Below, piece after piece: positions 26,695 through 35,873 of a DNA stretch of 64,000 nt (positions are counted from its first letter, which is position 1; every line of letters starts with the position of its first letter). The notes beneath the pieces were generated by a model. That model saw nothing but the letters and a program-made list of their open reading frames with translations. It was not told the DNA's origin and searched no databases. This DNA is from Pseudomonas arsenicoxydans (lineage in GTDB: Bacteria; Pseudomonadota; Gammaproteobacteria; Pseudomonadales; Pseudomonadaceae), in the NCBI RefSeq assembly GCF_900103875.1, contig NZ_LT629705.1, forward strand, positions 696,501 through 760,500, in the 5' to 3' direction. Made by a program: the position numbers and the translations under genes.

Positions 26695-26915
26695 TGTGTA
26701 TCCCCCAATTATTAGTAGAGTTCGCCAGCCATTCTTCCCCCTCAGCCTTTATGCGCACGCACGGCTGTTTTTTAGGGGAAGCTCCCTTTTGGTGCGACAT
26801 CACGCCGCAGAAGGACGGACGAACCGACAGAGGTTAACATCTGTACGTGACAGAAAAACCAAAGTGACATCACCTTTTGTCTGTCATCTGTTCTCGTACC
26901 ACTGAAGGAACCACC
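26695..26915. other. Divergent promoter region
   Basis: This 220-base gap lies between the OFA transporter and the PanZ-like gene and is AT-richer than its surroundings. No gene or clear operator is recognised. Confidence 0.4.
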
Positions 26916-27320
26916 ATGCCGATCATTGTCGAGCCGCTGAACGAAGCCACCTACCAGGATCAGCAAGATCTGCAGAAGATTTATCGCGATGCCCCGGACT
27001 GGCTGTTTGCCCCGTTTCCAGGGGACTTGCAGTTGATTGAAGGCTGCCTGCGCGACGGTTCGCTGATCGCCGGACGCTTCAACGATCGACTGCTCGGCGC
27101 GGCTCGCTTGCAACGGCACCCTGGCGTCTGGCACTTGTCCCAAATATGCGTACGAAAAATCACCCGTCGTCGCGGTGTGGCCGAACGTCTGGTGAATGAA
27201 GCACAGAAAATGGCGGCGCAATCGGGTGCGGTCCTGCGTTTGCTGGCACCGGCCGGGCATCTCGAAGCACAAGCGCTGGCCGCCAAGCTGAAGGTGGCGC
27301 TCGATGAAATGCCCGCGTGA
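26916..27320 (+). CDS. panZ: Acetyl-CoA sensor PanZ-like GNAT protein
   Basis: A 134-residue GNAT-fold protein. The acetyl-CoA binding region is visible as LSQICVRKITRRRGVAERLV (about 71-90), matching R/Q-x-x-G-x-A. The family member in E. coli (PanZ/PanM) binds aspartate decarboxylase PanD and drives its maturation, linking pantothenate synthesis to CoA. No panD is nearby. The start at 26916 has an aaggaa ribosome site; a longer frame has no support. Confidence 0.75.
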   Translation: MPIIVEPLNEATYQDQQDLQKIYRDAPDWLFAPFPGDLQLIEGCLRDGSLIAGRFNDRLLGAARLQRHPGVWHLSQICVRKITRRRGVAERLVNEAQKMAAQSGAVLRLLAPAGHLEAQALAAKLKVALDEMPA

Positions 27321-27398
27321 TCGCTGACCGGTCGTGCGCTTTGGAGCGCTATACTCCCCGGCTAAATTTCGAATTCGACTAAATACAAGGACTCGCCC

Positions 27399-29627
27399 AT
27401 GAAAGCGTTCGGCAAAATCCTGGGTCTGGTACTTCTCGGGCTGTTGCTGATCATTGTGGCGCTGGGCTTTGCCCTGACCCACCTCTTTGATCCCAACGAC
27501 TACAAAGACGAGATTCGCCAGATTGCCCGCGACAAGGCCCACATCGAGCTGACGCTCAATGGCGATATCGGCTGGAGCCTGTTCCCATGGCTGGGCCTTG
27601 AACTGCACGAAGCCAGTGTCGCGACCCTGGCCAAGCCCACCGAACCGTTCGCTGACTTGCAGATGCTCGGCCTTTCTGTCCGGGTGTTGCCGCTGCTGCG
27701 CCGCGAGGTGCAGATGAGCGATGTGCGCGTCGAAGGCCTGAACCTGCGCCTGACTCGCGACAAGGATGGTCATGGCAACTGGGAAGACATCGGCAAGGTT
27801 CCGACCGCCACGCCGGCTACGCCACCGGCCACCCCAGACCAGCCGTCCCCTGCCCCGCAAACCACCGTTCAGGTAGAGAAACCGCCGCAGCCGGCTCGCC
27901 TGGACATCGACAGCCTGACCGTCAACAACGCCCGCGTTGAATACAACGACGAGAAAACCGGCAAGCAATTCAGCGCCGAAAGTATCCAGTTGAGCACCGG
28001 CGCGGTCCACGACTCGACCAACATCCCGGTCAAACTTACCGCGTTCCTGGGCACTAACCAGCCGGTCTTGCGTGTGCGTACCGAGCTCAATGGCGAGTTG
28101 CGCTTCGAGCGCGCACTGCAGCGCTACAAGTTCGAAGACATGAAGCTCTCCGGCGAAGTCGCTGGCGATCCGCTGCAAGGCAAAACCATGACCTTCGCCG
28201 CCCAAGGCCAATTGCTGTTGGATAAAGCTGCGAACGTCGCCGAGTGGACCGGCATCAAGATTTCCGCCAACCAGCTGCGAGCGCTGGGGGAGTTGAAGGT
28301 CAACGACCTCGACAAGACGCCGCAAATCAACGGCGCCATCTCGATTGCCCAATTCGACCTGGCAAAATTCGTCGACAGCATCGGCCAGAAACTCCCGGCC
28401 ATGGCCGAAGGCAGCCTGAGCAAAGTCGAGCTGGTCAGCCGCGTGGCGGGTACGCCGACCAGCGTGTCCTTCGACAATATCAACCTGAAAGTCGATGACA
28501 GCAGCTTCAGTGGCCGCATCGCCGTCGAAGATTTCGCCAAGCAATCACTGCGCGCAGTACTCAAGGCTGACACCTTCAACGCCGATCGTTACCTGCCGCC
28601 AAAATCCGCCGAAGCCAACAGTGCGACGCAGGTACGTCAGGCTGAAGTGGCCAACACCGAAGCCAGCGCCATGGCCGGCGCAGGCAGCACTCCGCTGCCC
28701 GACGCACCGACCAAAACCGCGTGGAGCACCGAACGCCTGTTGCCGGTAGAACGCTTGAGCAAACTCGACGTGGACGCCGACTTGAGCTTCGGCGAGTTGA
28801 CCCTCGACAAACTGCCGATCCACAACGCGGCATTCAAAGCCACCGGCCAGGGCGGCTTGCTGACGCTGGAAAATCTGCGCGGCGATCTGTACGACGGCAA
28901 CTTCGAAACCAAGGGCACCCTGGACGTCCGCCAGGAAGTTCCAGCGCTGGCCATGCAGACGCGCATCACCCGAGTGCCGGTGGAAAAAATCCTCGAAAGC
29001 CAAGGCAAGAAGCCTCCGGTCAATGGTCTGGTAACGCTCAACAGTGCGTTGACCGGCAGCGGCAATAGCCAGAAAGCCCTGATCGACAGCCTCAACGGCA
29101 ACGCCAGTTTTGTCATCAACAATGGCGTGCTGCTCAACGCCAACCTTGAACAGCAACTGTGCAAAGGCATCGCCACCCTGAACCGTAAAACCCTTAGCGG
29201 CGAGCCGAAGGGCAAGGACACGCCATTCCAGGAACTCAAAGGCAACCTGACCTTGCATAACGGCGTGGCCAGCAACCCGGACCTGAAAGTGCGCATCCCG
29301 GGCATGACCGTCAACGGTAACGGCGACGTCGACCTGCGTGTGCTGGGCATGGATTATCGCGTGGGCATCGTCGTCGAAGGCGACACCAGCGCTATGCCCG
29401 ATCCGGCCTGCCAGGTGGGTGAAAAGTACGTCGGCATCGAGTGGCCGCTGCGCTGCCGTGGCCCGCTGGAACTCGGCGCCAAGGCCTGTCGCGTGGACAA
29501 CGAACGCATGGGCCAGGTCGCCGCAAAACTGGCTGGCGAAAAGCTCAGCGACAAAATCGACGAGAAACTCGGTGACAAAGTCAGCCCTGAACTGAAAAAC
29601 GCGCTGAAGGGGCTGTTCAAGCGATGA
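27399..29627 (+). CDS. asmA: AsmA family protein
   Basis: A 742-residue protein with an N-terminal membrane anchor ([20 protein letters not shown]) and the AsmA signature [40 protein letters not shown] Pro-rich linker at about 128-165 is followed by a long beta-rich periplasmic region, in line with the bridge-like lipid transport proteins of this family. The C-terminal part (about 550-690) carries the second AsmA block with [14 protein letters not shown]. It overlaps mutY by four bases (ATGA). Confidence 0.92.
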   Translation: MKAFGKILGLVLLGLLLIIVALGFALTHLFDPNDYKDEIRQIARDKAHIELTLNGDIGWSLFPWLGLELHEASVATLAKPTEPFADLQMLGLSVRVLPLLRREVQMSDVRVEGLNLRLTRDKDGHGNWEDIGKVPTATPATPPATPDQPSPAPQTTVQVEKPPQPARLDIDSLTVNNARVEYNDEKTGKQFSAESIQLSTGAVHDSTNIPVKLTAFLGTNQPVLRVRTELNGELRFERALQRYKFEDMKLSGEVAGDPLQGKTMTFAAQGQLLLDKAANVAEWTGIKISANQLRALGELKVNDLDKTPQINGAISIAQFDLAKFVDSIGQKLPAMAEGSLSKVELVSRVAGTPTSVSFDNINLKVDDSSFSGRIAVEDFAKQSLRAVLKADTFNADRYLPPKSAEANSATQVRQAEVANTEASAMAGAGSTPLPDAPTKTAWSTERLLPVERLSKLDVDADLSFGELTLDKLPIHNAAFKATGQGGLLTLENLRGDLYDGNFETKGTLDVRQEVPALAMQTRITRVPVEKILESQGKKPPVNGLVTLNSALTGSGNSQKALIDSLNGNASFVINNGVLLNANLEQQLCKGIATLNRKTLSGEPKGKDTPFQELKGNLTLHNGVASNPDLKVRIPGMTVNGNGDVDLRVLGMDYRVGIVVEGDTSAMPDPACQVGEKYVGIEWPLRCRGPLELGAKACRVDNERMGQVAAKLAGEKLSDKIDEKLGDKVSPELKNALKGLFKR

Positions 29628-30691
29628 AAGCCGAGCAGTTTTCATCGGCAGTTCTAGACTGGTACGACCGCCACGGCCGCCACGATTTGCCCTGGCAACA
29701 GGGCATTACGCCGTATCGGGTGTGGGTCTCGGAAATCATGCTGCAGCAAACCCAGGTCAGCACCGTGCTGAACTACTTCGACCGTTTCATGGCCTCGCTG
29801 CCAACGGTCGAAGCCCTGGCTGCCGCACCGGAAGACGAAGTACTGCACCTGTGGACCGGCCTGGGTTATTACACTCGCGCGCGCAATTTGCAGAAGACCG
29901 CGAAGATTGTTGTCGCCGAGCACGGTGGCGAGTTTCCGCGCGATGTTGAAAAGCTGGTTGAGCTGCCGGGCATCGGCTTGTCCACGGCAGGCGCGATCGC
30001 CAGCCTGAGCATGGGCCTGCGCGCGCCGATCCTCGACGGCAACGTCAAACGGGTGCTGGCGCGGTTTACTGCGCAAGAGGGTTATCCGGGCGAGCCGAAG
30101 GTTGCCAAAGCGCTGTGGGCCAACGCTGAGCGCTTTACCCCGCATGATCGGGTCAACGCCTACACCCAAGCGATGATGGACCTGGGCGCCACGCTCTGCA
30201 CCCGCAGCAAACCGAGTTGCCTGCTCTGCCCGCTGCAAAAGGGTTGCGAGGCGCACATGCTCGGCCTGGAAACCCGCTACCCGATCCCCAAGCCACGCAA
30301 AGCGGTACCACAGAAGCGCACGCTGATGCCCATGCTCGCCAACGGCGAAGGCGCGATTCTGCTTTACCGTCGCCCTTCCACGGGCTTGTGGGGCGGTCTC
30401 TGGAGCTTGCCGGAACTCGACGACCTCGATGACCTGCAACATCTGGCCTCGCAGCACTCGCTCGAGCTGGGCACCCAACAGGCGCTGCCGAGCCTGGTGC
30501 ACACCTTCAGCCATTTTCAGTTATCCATCGAACCCTGGCTGGTTCAGGTCCAGGAGGCTGGCCACCACGTGGCCGAGGCCGACTGGCTCTGGTATAACCT
30601 CGCCACCCCGCCGCGCCTGGGCCTTGCCGCCCCGGTCAAAACCTTGCTCGAACGCGCGGCCGCCGTATTGAACGCAGGAGAGTCGTCATGA
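29624..30691 (+). CDS. mutY: A/G-specific adenine glycosylase MutY
   Basis: A 355-residue DNA repair enzyme that removes adenine mispaired with 8-oxoguanine. It has the helix-hairpin-helix with the Gly/Pro-Asp loop ([17 protein letters not shown] ... [14 protein letters not shown]), and the 4Fe-4S cluster motif C-x6-C-x2-C-x5-C in [18 protein letters not shown]. The C-terminal third (about 225-350) is the NUDIX-like 8-oxoG recognition domain. Both ends overlap neighbours through ATGA, so asmA-mutY-yggX are tightly coupled. Confidence 0.97.
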   Translation: MKAEQFSSAVLDWYDRHGRHDLPWQQGITPYRVWVSEIMLQQTQVSTVLNYFDRFMASLPTVEALAAAPEDEVLHLWTGLGYYTRARNLQKTAKIVVAEHGGEFPRDVEKLVELPGIGLSTAGAIASLSMGLRAPILDGNVKRVLARFTAQEGYPGEPKVAKALWANAERFTPHDRVNAYTQAMMDLGATLCTRSKPSCLLCPLQKGCEAHMLGLETRYPIPKPRKAVPQKRTLMPMLANGEGAILLYRRPSTGLWGGLWSLPELDDLDDLQHLASQHSLELGTQQALPSLVHTFSHFQLSIEPWLVQVQEAGHHVAEADWLWYNLATPPRLGLAAPVKTLLERAAAVLNAGESS

Positions 30692-30960
30692 CCCGCACCA
30701 TCATGTGCCGCAAGTACAAAGAAGAATTGCCCGCTCTGGAGAAAGCCCCCTTCCCGGGCGCAAAAGGTCAGGACATTTTTGACCACGTCTCGGCCAAGGC
30801 CTGGGCTGACTGGCAAAAGCACCAGACCCTGCTGATCAACGAAAAACGCCTGAACATGATGAACGCCGAAGACCGCAAATACCTTCAGGGCGAGATGGAC
30901 AAGTTCTTTTCCGGCGAGGAATACGCCAAGGCTGACGGTTACGTTCCACCTGCTCAATAA
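30688..30960 (+). CDS. yggX: Iron trafficking / oxidative damage protection protein YggX
   Basis: A 90-residue protein with the family start [24 protein letters not shown] and the conserved core [25 protein letters not shown]. It protects Fe-S clusters against oxidative damage; the conserved Cys 7 is present. Its coupling to mutY, another Fe-S protein that counters oxidative damage, is conserved in gamma-proteobacteria. Confidence 0.96.
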   Translation: MTRTIMCRKYKEELPALEKAPFPGAKGQDIFDHVSAKAWADWQKHQTLLINEKRLNMMNAEDRKYLQGEMDKFFSGEEYAKADGYVPPAQ

Positions 30961-31024
30961 TTGATCAAAATCCGGGGTCGACACGTAAGCGACGGTAATA
31001 ATTAAATATTTTTTGAAAACTTGC

Positions 31025-31053
31025 TTGACGACCCCCTGAAAAACCCGTTTAAT
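31025..31053 (+). promoter_or_regulatory. Promoter of tRNA-Phe
   Basis: TTGACG (31025-31030) and TTTAAT (31048-31053) are separated by 17 bases, a near-consensus sigma70 promoter. The following GC-rich gcgcccc discriminator is typical of stable RNA genes under stringent control. Confidence 0.85.
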
Positions 31054-31063
31054 GCGCCCCGTT

Positions 31064-31139
31064 GCCCAGATAGCTCAGTCGGTAGAGCAGGGGATTGAAA
31101 ATCCCCGTGTCGGCGGTTCGATTCCGTCTCTGGGCACCA
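31064..31139 (+). tRNA. tRNA-Phe (GAA)
   Basis: A 76-base tRNA with acceptor GCCCAGA/TCTGGGC, D arm, anticodon loop TTGAAAA (GAA), T arm GGCGGTTCGATTCCGTC and encoded CCA end. All stems pair. Confidence 0.98.
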
Positions 31140-31146
31140 AATACCG

Positions 31147-31179
31147 AAAACCCTGAATCGCAAGATTCAGGGTTTTTTT
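31147..31179 (+). terminator. Terminator of tRNA-Phe
   Basis: The stem ccctgaatc-gcaa-gattcaggg is followed by seven T, eight bases after the tRNA. Confidence 0.93.
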
Positions 31180-31260
31180 ATGTCTGCGATTTGATGGGGC
31201 CCGGGTTTTGCGCCGAGCCGCCCTCCCCTGCGGAAATGGGCAGCCGCGTCAGACACCTAC

Positions 31261-31288
31261 AAAAAAACCGCTCCCAGCGGTTTTTTTG
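31261..31288. terminator. Bidirectional terminator before the secreted-protein gene
   Basis: aaaaaaaccgct-ccc-agcggttttttt is symmetrical, and ends leftward transcription from the gene at 31308 as well as rightward transcription. Confidence 0.9.
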
Positions 31289-31307
31289 TATGACTGCATT
31301 TTTGAAG

Positions 31308-31772
31308 TTATGAGCCCGAGACATATTGCTCGCCTGTCCAGTGAAGGTTCAGGTCACGGGCTGGACCGCTTCCGATGTCCACGGTATTACGCCGTTCCTG
31401 GCCGTTACGCGTGGTGACTACCGTGTACTTGCCCGGAGGAAGCTGCACGTACACCAAGGGACCGGCCTGATCCAGGCTGAACACAGGATGTCCTTGTGCG
31501 TTCTGAACGACCACATTCACGTCGGGCAGATATTCGTTTGCAGGTCCGATAGAGAAACTCATGTGCAAGTTGTACCCATGAGATTGTTGAACGAAGCGTG
31601 CCTCATCCAGACCAATGCCTCCTGACAGGTAACTGATTCCATTCTGCTGTTCTGGCTGAATCTGCACACCGGCCGTGTCGACAGGTCCCGACGTTATTGC
31701 CGGAGCCATGGAGGGGAACATCAACACACCGACTGCAGCGATGGGCAGTATCAATGAACGGAAGTGTTTCAT
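31308..31772 (-). CDS. Small secreted protein, copy 1 of a tandem duplication
   Basis: A 154-residue protein with a signal peptide (MKHFRSLILPIAAVGVLMFP then SMAPA) and a beta-rich domain resembling carboxypeptidase-regulatory or transthyretin-like folds (GPLVYVQLPPGKYTVVTTRNGQ, about 105-126). It is clearly paralogous over its full length to the gene at 32210-32659 (shared YLSGGIG, GYNLHM.FSIG, QAGPLVYVQLP.GKYTVV). Function is unknown; it is likely periplasmic. Confidence 0.8.
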   Translation of the reverse strand: MKHFRSLILPIAAVGVLMFPSMAPAITSGPVDTAGVQIQPEQQNGISYLSGGIGLDEARFVQQSHGYNLHMSFSIGPANEYLPDVNVVVQNAQGHPVFSLDQAGPLVYVQLPPGKYTVVTTRNGQERRNTVDIGSGPARDLNLHWTGEQYVSGS

Positions 31773-31965
31773 GATGACGACTCCCGGGTTCTGCAGAACC
31801 CTATCGTTACTTCTTTTAGATTCCTGACGGGGCGCTCAAGTTTTAGATTGATTAGTACTGTGATGGGCCGCGAATAGGACTACACGATGTATTCCTCAAA
31901 CCCCTGCTGCAGTCGGTTTTGTTCTTGCAAAACGAATTCATCCGAGCGGGAGGGTCTCGGCGGTC

Positions 31966-32112
31966 CGAGTACAGCAAGCGCTGCTCCCGACACTTGCCAA
32001 AGCCCTCACGGCACAGTTTGGAAAAGGCTTTGATGAGCGCAATCTGCGATATATGCGGGATTACTTTCAGACCTTTGGAATTTGGGACGCACCGCGTTCC
32101 GAATTGAGCTAA
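31966..32112 (+). pseudogene. Remnant 1 of a YhcG (DUF1016) gene
   Basis: Forty-eight codons ending in TAA translate to a recognisable piece of the DUF1016 N-terminal domain: LAKALTAQFGKGFDERNLRY then MRDYFQTFG, ending SELS just where intact relatives read ELSWTHYR. There is no start codon and no downstream domain. It lies in the upstream flank of duplicated unit 1. Confidence 0.75.
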
Positions 32113-32209
32113 CGACAGGCCACCGCAACACTGACGCTGGAAAACCTGCGTGGCCAAACGACGCAAGCCTGATCGACTGGCCAGAGGCAGTCCCGACGGA
32201 CTGCCGCCG

Positions 32210-32659
32210 TCACTGATCACCCTTCCAGTTGAACACCAGATTACGCACGTTATCCTTGCCGACATCTGTCGTGTCGCGCTTTGCCTCACCGTGACGGGTG
32301 GCGACCACGGTGTACTTGCCAGCAGGTAACTGGACATAAACCAGAGGCCCTGCCTGACTGAGCTTCAGCACTGATTGACCTTGAGTACTCTGGATAACCA
32401 GTTCTACATCCGGCACATATTTGCCTTCCGACCCAATGGAAAAGGTCATGTGCAGGTTGTAGCCGGTCGTTTGTTGAATGGCCTTCGCTTCATCCTCGCC
32501 AATACCGCCGGACAGATAGGCAATCCCATTCTGTTCCTGCCGCTGAATTTGCACGCCTGAGCTGTCGATGGGCTCGAGGCTGGCGGGCCACGTCATGGCG
32601 GGAAACATCAGCACACCGACTGCGGCGATGGGCAAAATGAGGGAATGGATGGACTTCAT
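32210..32659 (-). CDS. Small secreted protein, copy 2 of a tandem duplication
   Basis: A 149-residue paralogue of the gene at 31308-31772, with signal peptide MKSIHSLILPIAAVGVLMFP then AMTWPA and the same beta-rich core (DEAKAIQQTTGYNLHMTFSI; GPLVYVQLPAGKYTVVATRHG). The duplication includes about 160 bases of upstream sequence, so promoters are shared. C-termini differ. Function is unknown. Confidence 0.8.
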   Translation of the reverse strand: MKSIHSLILPIAAVGVLMFPAMTWPASLEPIDSSGVQIQRQEQNGIAYLSGGIGEDEAKAIQQTTGYNLHMTFSIGSEGKYVPDVELVIQSTQGQSVLKLSQAGPLVYVQLPAGKYTVVATRHGEAKRDTTDVGKDNVRNLVFNWKGDQ

Positions 32660-32803
32660 GATGGCGACTCCCGGGCTCCACGGAACCCAATCGTTAATCC
32701 ATTTAGATTTCTGGTTGAATGCTCAAGTTTTAGATTGATTGGTACTTGGGCTCACTGCGAATCGGACTACGCGCTGTATTCCTGAATCACGTGCTGCAGT
32801 TGG

Positions 32804-33181
32804 TTGGTTCCTGCAAAACGAATCCGCCAATTCCCCCTTCGTTACATGCGCCTGTTCTATCAAGCATTCCCAAAGTGTGACGCACTGCGTCACGAATTGA
32901 GCTGGACCCACTACCGCAGGCTACTGCGTGTAGATAACGAACTCGCACGCCACTGGTACATGAACGAATCTGCCATCCAGAACTAGTCAAGCCGCGCCCT
33001 GGAGCGCCAGATCAATACCTTGTATTTCGAACGCCTGCTGGCAAGTCGTGATCGCCCCGCCGTCAAACAGGAAGCAGCAACCAACCTTGAGAAAATGAAC
33101 GCACATCCTCGGGACTTCATCAGGGATCCGGTGATACTGGAGTTTCTTGGGTTGCCAAAATACGCATGGATTGTCCATTAG
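32804..33181 (+). pseudogene. Remnant 2 of a YhcG (DUF1016) gene with an internal stop
   Basis: One frame reads LRYMRLFYQAFPKCDALRHE, LSWTHYRRLLRVDNELARHW, YMNESAIQN, then TAG at 32984-32986, then SSRALERQINTLYFERLLAS and on to HPRDFIRDPVILEFLGLP before a stop at 33179. This is the DUF1016 N-terminal domain of YhcG-type PD-(D/E)XK nucleases; intact relatives have Trp where the TAG stands (W to stop). The C-terminal nuclease domain is gone. Confidence 0.88.
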
Positions 33182-33228
33182 CGACGTGAAGACTATCGTT
33201 AGCAGCTACCCGCAAAGGTCCGAACAAG

Positions 33229-34194
33229 ATGAATTTGCAGGACGCGTCCGCACTGCCGCCCGAGTCGCCATTGCCTACAGCCATACCCGGCACCCCCTTC
33301 AAGGAAACTGCCGCAGACGGCTTTATCCTCGGCGGTTTCACCTGGCAGCACGCCTTGCCGGACACAACCCGCCCGGTAGTCATCATCAACGCCGCCACTT
33401 CCGTGCGTTGCCGTCACTACTCGCGTTTCGCCGATTACCTGTTTGCCAACGGCTTTGACGTGATCACGTTTGACTACCGTGGCATCGGTGAATCACGTCC
33501 GGCATCGCTCAAGGATCTCGACGCCTCATGGACCGACTGGGGCGCGCTGGACTTTGAAGCGATGCTCAGACGCGCTCAGCGTGAATTCCCCGGGCAACCC
33601 ATCGATGTCGTCGGCCACAGCTTTGGCGGCTGCGCAGCAGGCCTGGGAGCCTCAGGGCATGTGATCCGGCATTTGGTCACCGTGGGCGCTCAGTTCGCTT
33701 ACTGGCGCGACTATGCGCCCGCCCATCGCTGGCGAATGTTTGGCAAGTGGCACCTGGTAATGCCACTCGTCACGAAGATCTACGGCTATTTCCCCGGCAA
33801 ACGCCTCGGCTGGCTGGAAGATACGCCCGCTGGCGTCGTCCGTGACTGGAGCACGCCCACCGATCGCTACGAGAAGCGCCCCAGCGGCCGCGTAGCTCAC
33901 GCAACACACGGCCAACTGCCGTTCGCCAGGGTCAGCGCAAAAACCCTGGCCATCAGCATCAGCGACGATCCTTACGGCACCATTGCGGCCATCGAACGTC
34001 TGCTTGGCTACTTCACCCAAAGCACAAACACCCATTTGCGAATCGAGCCGCATGACATCGGCGAAGAAGAAGTCGGACATTTCGCCTTTTTTCGCAGCGC
34101 ATACCAAGCCACACTATGGCCCATTGCATTGTCCTGGCTGCAGACCGGCGAACTGGCCCCCGATACCCCCGGGCGGCGAGTGCCACGCAGCTGA
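33229..34194 (+). CDS. Alpha/beta hydrolase
   Basis: A 321-residue protein with the alpha/beta hydrolase fold: GFDVITFDYRGIGESRP (about 77-93), the nucleophile elbow GHSFGG (Ser at about 129), an acid in SISDDPYGT (about 246) and the His in EEVGHFAFF (about 286). It has no signal peptide. It resembles the COG4757 group of predicted hydrolases. The substrate is not known. Start chosen at MNLQDASALPPE; upstream lies the YhcG remnant. Confidence 0.88.
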   Translation: MNLQDASALPPESPLPTAIPGTPFKETAADGFILGGFTWQHALPDTTRPVVIINAATSVRCRHYSRFADYLFANGFDVITFDYRGIGESRPASLKDLDASWTDWGALDFEAMLRRAQREFPGQPIDVVGHSFGGCAAGLGASGHVIRHLVTVGAQFAYWRDYAPAHRWRMFGKWHLVMPLVTKIYGYFPGKRLGWLEDTPAGVVRDWSTPTDRYEKRPSGRVAHATHGQLPFARVSAKTLAISISDDPYGTIAAIERLLGYFTQSTNTHLRIEPHDIGEEEVGHFAFFRSAYQATLWPIALSWLQTGELAPDTPGRRVPRS

Positions 34195-34231
34195 CGGCTG
34201 TGCCCACTCAACGAATTACGGAACGACGCTC

Positions 34232-34648
34232 ATGGCCTCCGCCAACAAGCAGAACAAACGCGCCACCCGCGCCAAAGCCAAGGCCAAGCAGAACCGCACC
34301 CAACGTGCTGCCGCCCCGGTCGAGCTGGACCCGAACGATGATCGTATCGACTTCGAATCGGTGGACCTGACCGAACTGTTCAAGAAAATGATCGACGCCG
34401 AAAAAACCAGCCAGCAAGCGATGTGCATGGCCTTTCTCGAAGACCCGCTGCTGGAACTGGTGTACGAACAGGAAGGCGAAGAAGGCGCGATGGATTTCAT
34501 CCTCGCGGCGCTGATCGAATATCGCCAATGGTCCACCGAAGTCAATGAAGCCGGCGCCCTGGCGTGGATCGAATCACCAGCCTTCCAGGCTGACTACGTG
34601 GCGGCGTCCGACGCCATCGCGGCCCAAACCCAACAGAAACCGAACTGA
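34232..34648 (+). CDS. Conserved hypothetical protein, first of a paralogous pair
   Basis: A 138-residue soluble protein with a very basic N-terminus (MASANKQNKRATRAKAKAKQ) and an acidic helical body. It is similar in layout to the next gene (MASLNKQQKRAKRAKIKAKQ; both have a central FxKMxDAE motif: LFKKMIDAEKTS / MFSKMRDAEAIS; and a YRxW near the C-terminus). The basic tail suggests RNA or ribosome contact, but this is inference. Start chosen by this similarity. Confidence 0.8.
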   Translation: MASANKQNKRATRAKAKAKQNRTQRAAAPVELDPNDDRIDFESVDLTELFKKMIDAEKTSQQAMCMAFLEDPLLELVYEQEGEEGAMDFILAALIEYRQWSTEVNEAGALAWIESPAFQADYVAASDAIAAQTQQKPN

Positions 34649-34654
34649 GCTCCC

Positions 34655-35107
34655 ATGGCCTCCCTGAACAAACAGCAAAAACGCGCCAAACGCGCCAAGA
34701 TCAAAGCCAAGCAAATCAATATCCACGGCCGTAAACCTGCCGCACTGGACGATGACCTGGGGGAAATCGGCGAGCCGATCCCGGAATACACCCTGGCGAT
34801 GTTCAGCAAAATGCGCGACGCGGAAGCCATCAGCCGTGGCGACATGCTGAAGATCCTGCTGTCGGACCTCGCCGGGATCATCAGCGACCATCCAGAATTG
34901 CTGGACATGGAAAACGCCGACAACGAAGCCATGGCCGCCACTCACCTGGCCGCCGACATGCTGATCGACTACCGCATGTGGACCGATGGCATGGACCGCG
35001 ATACCGCACAGGCCTGGCTGACCGATCCACAGTTCATCACCGACTTCGGCGATGCGCTGGACAGCTATCGCCAGGCGCTGGATGCGCAGGAAGAAAAGGC
35101 CGAGTAA
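34655..35107 (+). CDS. Conserved hypothetical protein, second of a paralogous pair
   Basis: A 150-residue paralogue of the preceding gene, six bases downstream, with the same basic N-terminal tail and acidic helical body (AEAISRGDMLKILLSDLAGI; MLIDYRMWTDGMDRDTAQAW). A strong terminator follows, so the two form a small operon, perhaps with the hydrolase. Function is unknown. Confidence 0.8.
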   Translation: MASLNKQQKRAKRAKIKAKQINIHGRKPAALDDDLGEIGEPIPEYTLAMFSKMRDAEAISRGDMLKILLSDLAGIISDHPELLDMENADNEAMAATHLAADMLIDYRMWTDGMDRDTAQAWLTDPQFITDFGDALDSYRQALDAQEEKAE

Positions 35108-35125
35108 ATACTCGCCTTCAGATAC

Positions 35126-35168
35126 AAAAACGGCCGCTTGTCATCACTGACAGCGGCCGTTTTTTTTG
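35126..35168 (+). terminator. Rho-independent terminator
   Basis: acggccgct-tgtcatcactgaca-gcggccgt with a following run of eight T ends the paralogous pair; the A-run on the other side lets it serve the convergent gene too. Confidence 0.92.
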
Positions 35169-35186
35169 CGGCTTTCAACACCACAA

Positions 35187-35513
35187 TCAGGCAGCAACAC
35201 CTTCCAGACGCGGGATTTCAAAACCCAGTTTGGCGCTGGCATAACCCAGTTCACCTTTGGCGATGGACTGAGCCTTGAAGCCAGCAGCGATCAGGTCCTG
35301 CACATACAGCCTGTTGTAGATGAACATGAAAACGAGGTTGCTGAGGCTGAACGTGAAGCAGGCAATGACGAACATGATCGCCGCCCACTTGATATCACCG
35401 CGGAACAATGCCGGGAAAAAGCCGAAGAAAAACACGGTCCATGAGAAGCCGATTGGCGCTTCTTTCATGGCTCCGGTTTGAGGGTTTTTGAATACAACCG
35501 ATGTAAACGCCAT
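35187..35513 (-). CDS. Small membrane protein, DUF2628-like
   Basis: A 108-residue protein with two hydrophobic segments (IGFSWTVFFFGFFPALFRG, about 22-40; WAAIMFVIACFTFSLSNLVFMFI, about 43-65) and a tail NRLYVQDLIAAGFKAQS resembling DUF2628 proteins. The start MAFTSVVFKNPQTG is preferred, with a good ribosome site (aaggagt); the longer frame adds a non-membrane extension. Function is unknown. Confidence 0.72.
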   Translation of the reverse strand: MAFTSVVFKNPQTGAMKEAPIGFSWTVFFFGFFPALFRGDIKWAAIMFVIACFTFSLSNLVFMFIYNRLYVQDLIAAGFKAQSIAKGELGYASAKLGFEIPRLEGVAA

Positions 35514-35800
35514 GCCTGACTCCTTGATGCCCCGATGGGTTGGCTGAATGACCGGGCTAGCTCCATGCAGCTCTTTAAACGGCAAACACACGCAAATGCA
35601 TCGTGACTGACGTCAGATGAGAGAGCAGGCAAGGAAGGGTCGAGGGCTTTAGCCAGGAAAGGCTGGTGGTGTCGAACAATCCATGTCCTGAAACTCCATC
35701 GTATCTTGCAACAGCGAGATACACATTCGACGAGAAGGCTACTATCTCGCCATCATCGTGTCCATCAGATAGCCAGACGATCAATCGCCTGAATGAAAGC
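35514..35800. other. Intergenic region without a recognised gene
   Basis: It should contain the promoter of the small membrane protein gene. I see no other supported feature. Confidence 0.4.
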
Positions 35801-35838
35801 AAAAACGACCGCGATCATTGCTGAAGGCGGTCGTTTTT
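35801..35838 (-). terminator. Terminator of gabP
   Basis: aaaaacgaccgc-gatcattgctgaag-gcggtcgttttt is a bidirectional hairpin 35 bases past the gabP stop. Confidence 0.88.
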
Positions 35839-35873
35839 GATGTTTCACCCGCATTGGGCCGGTGTTAGATCAC

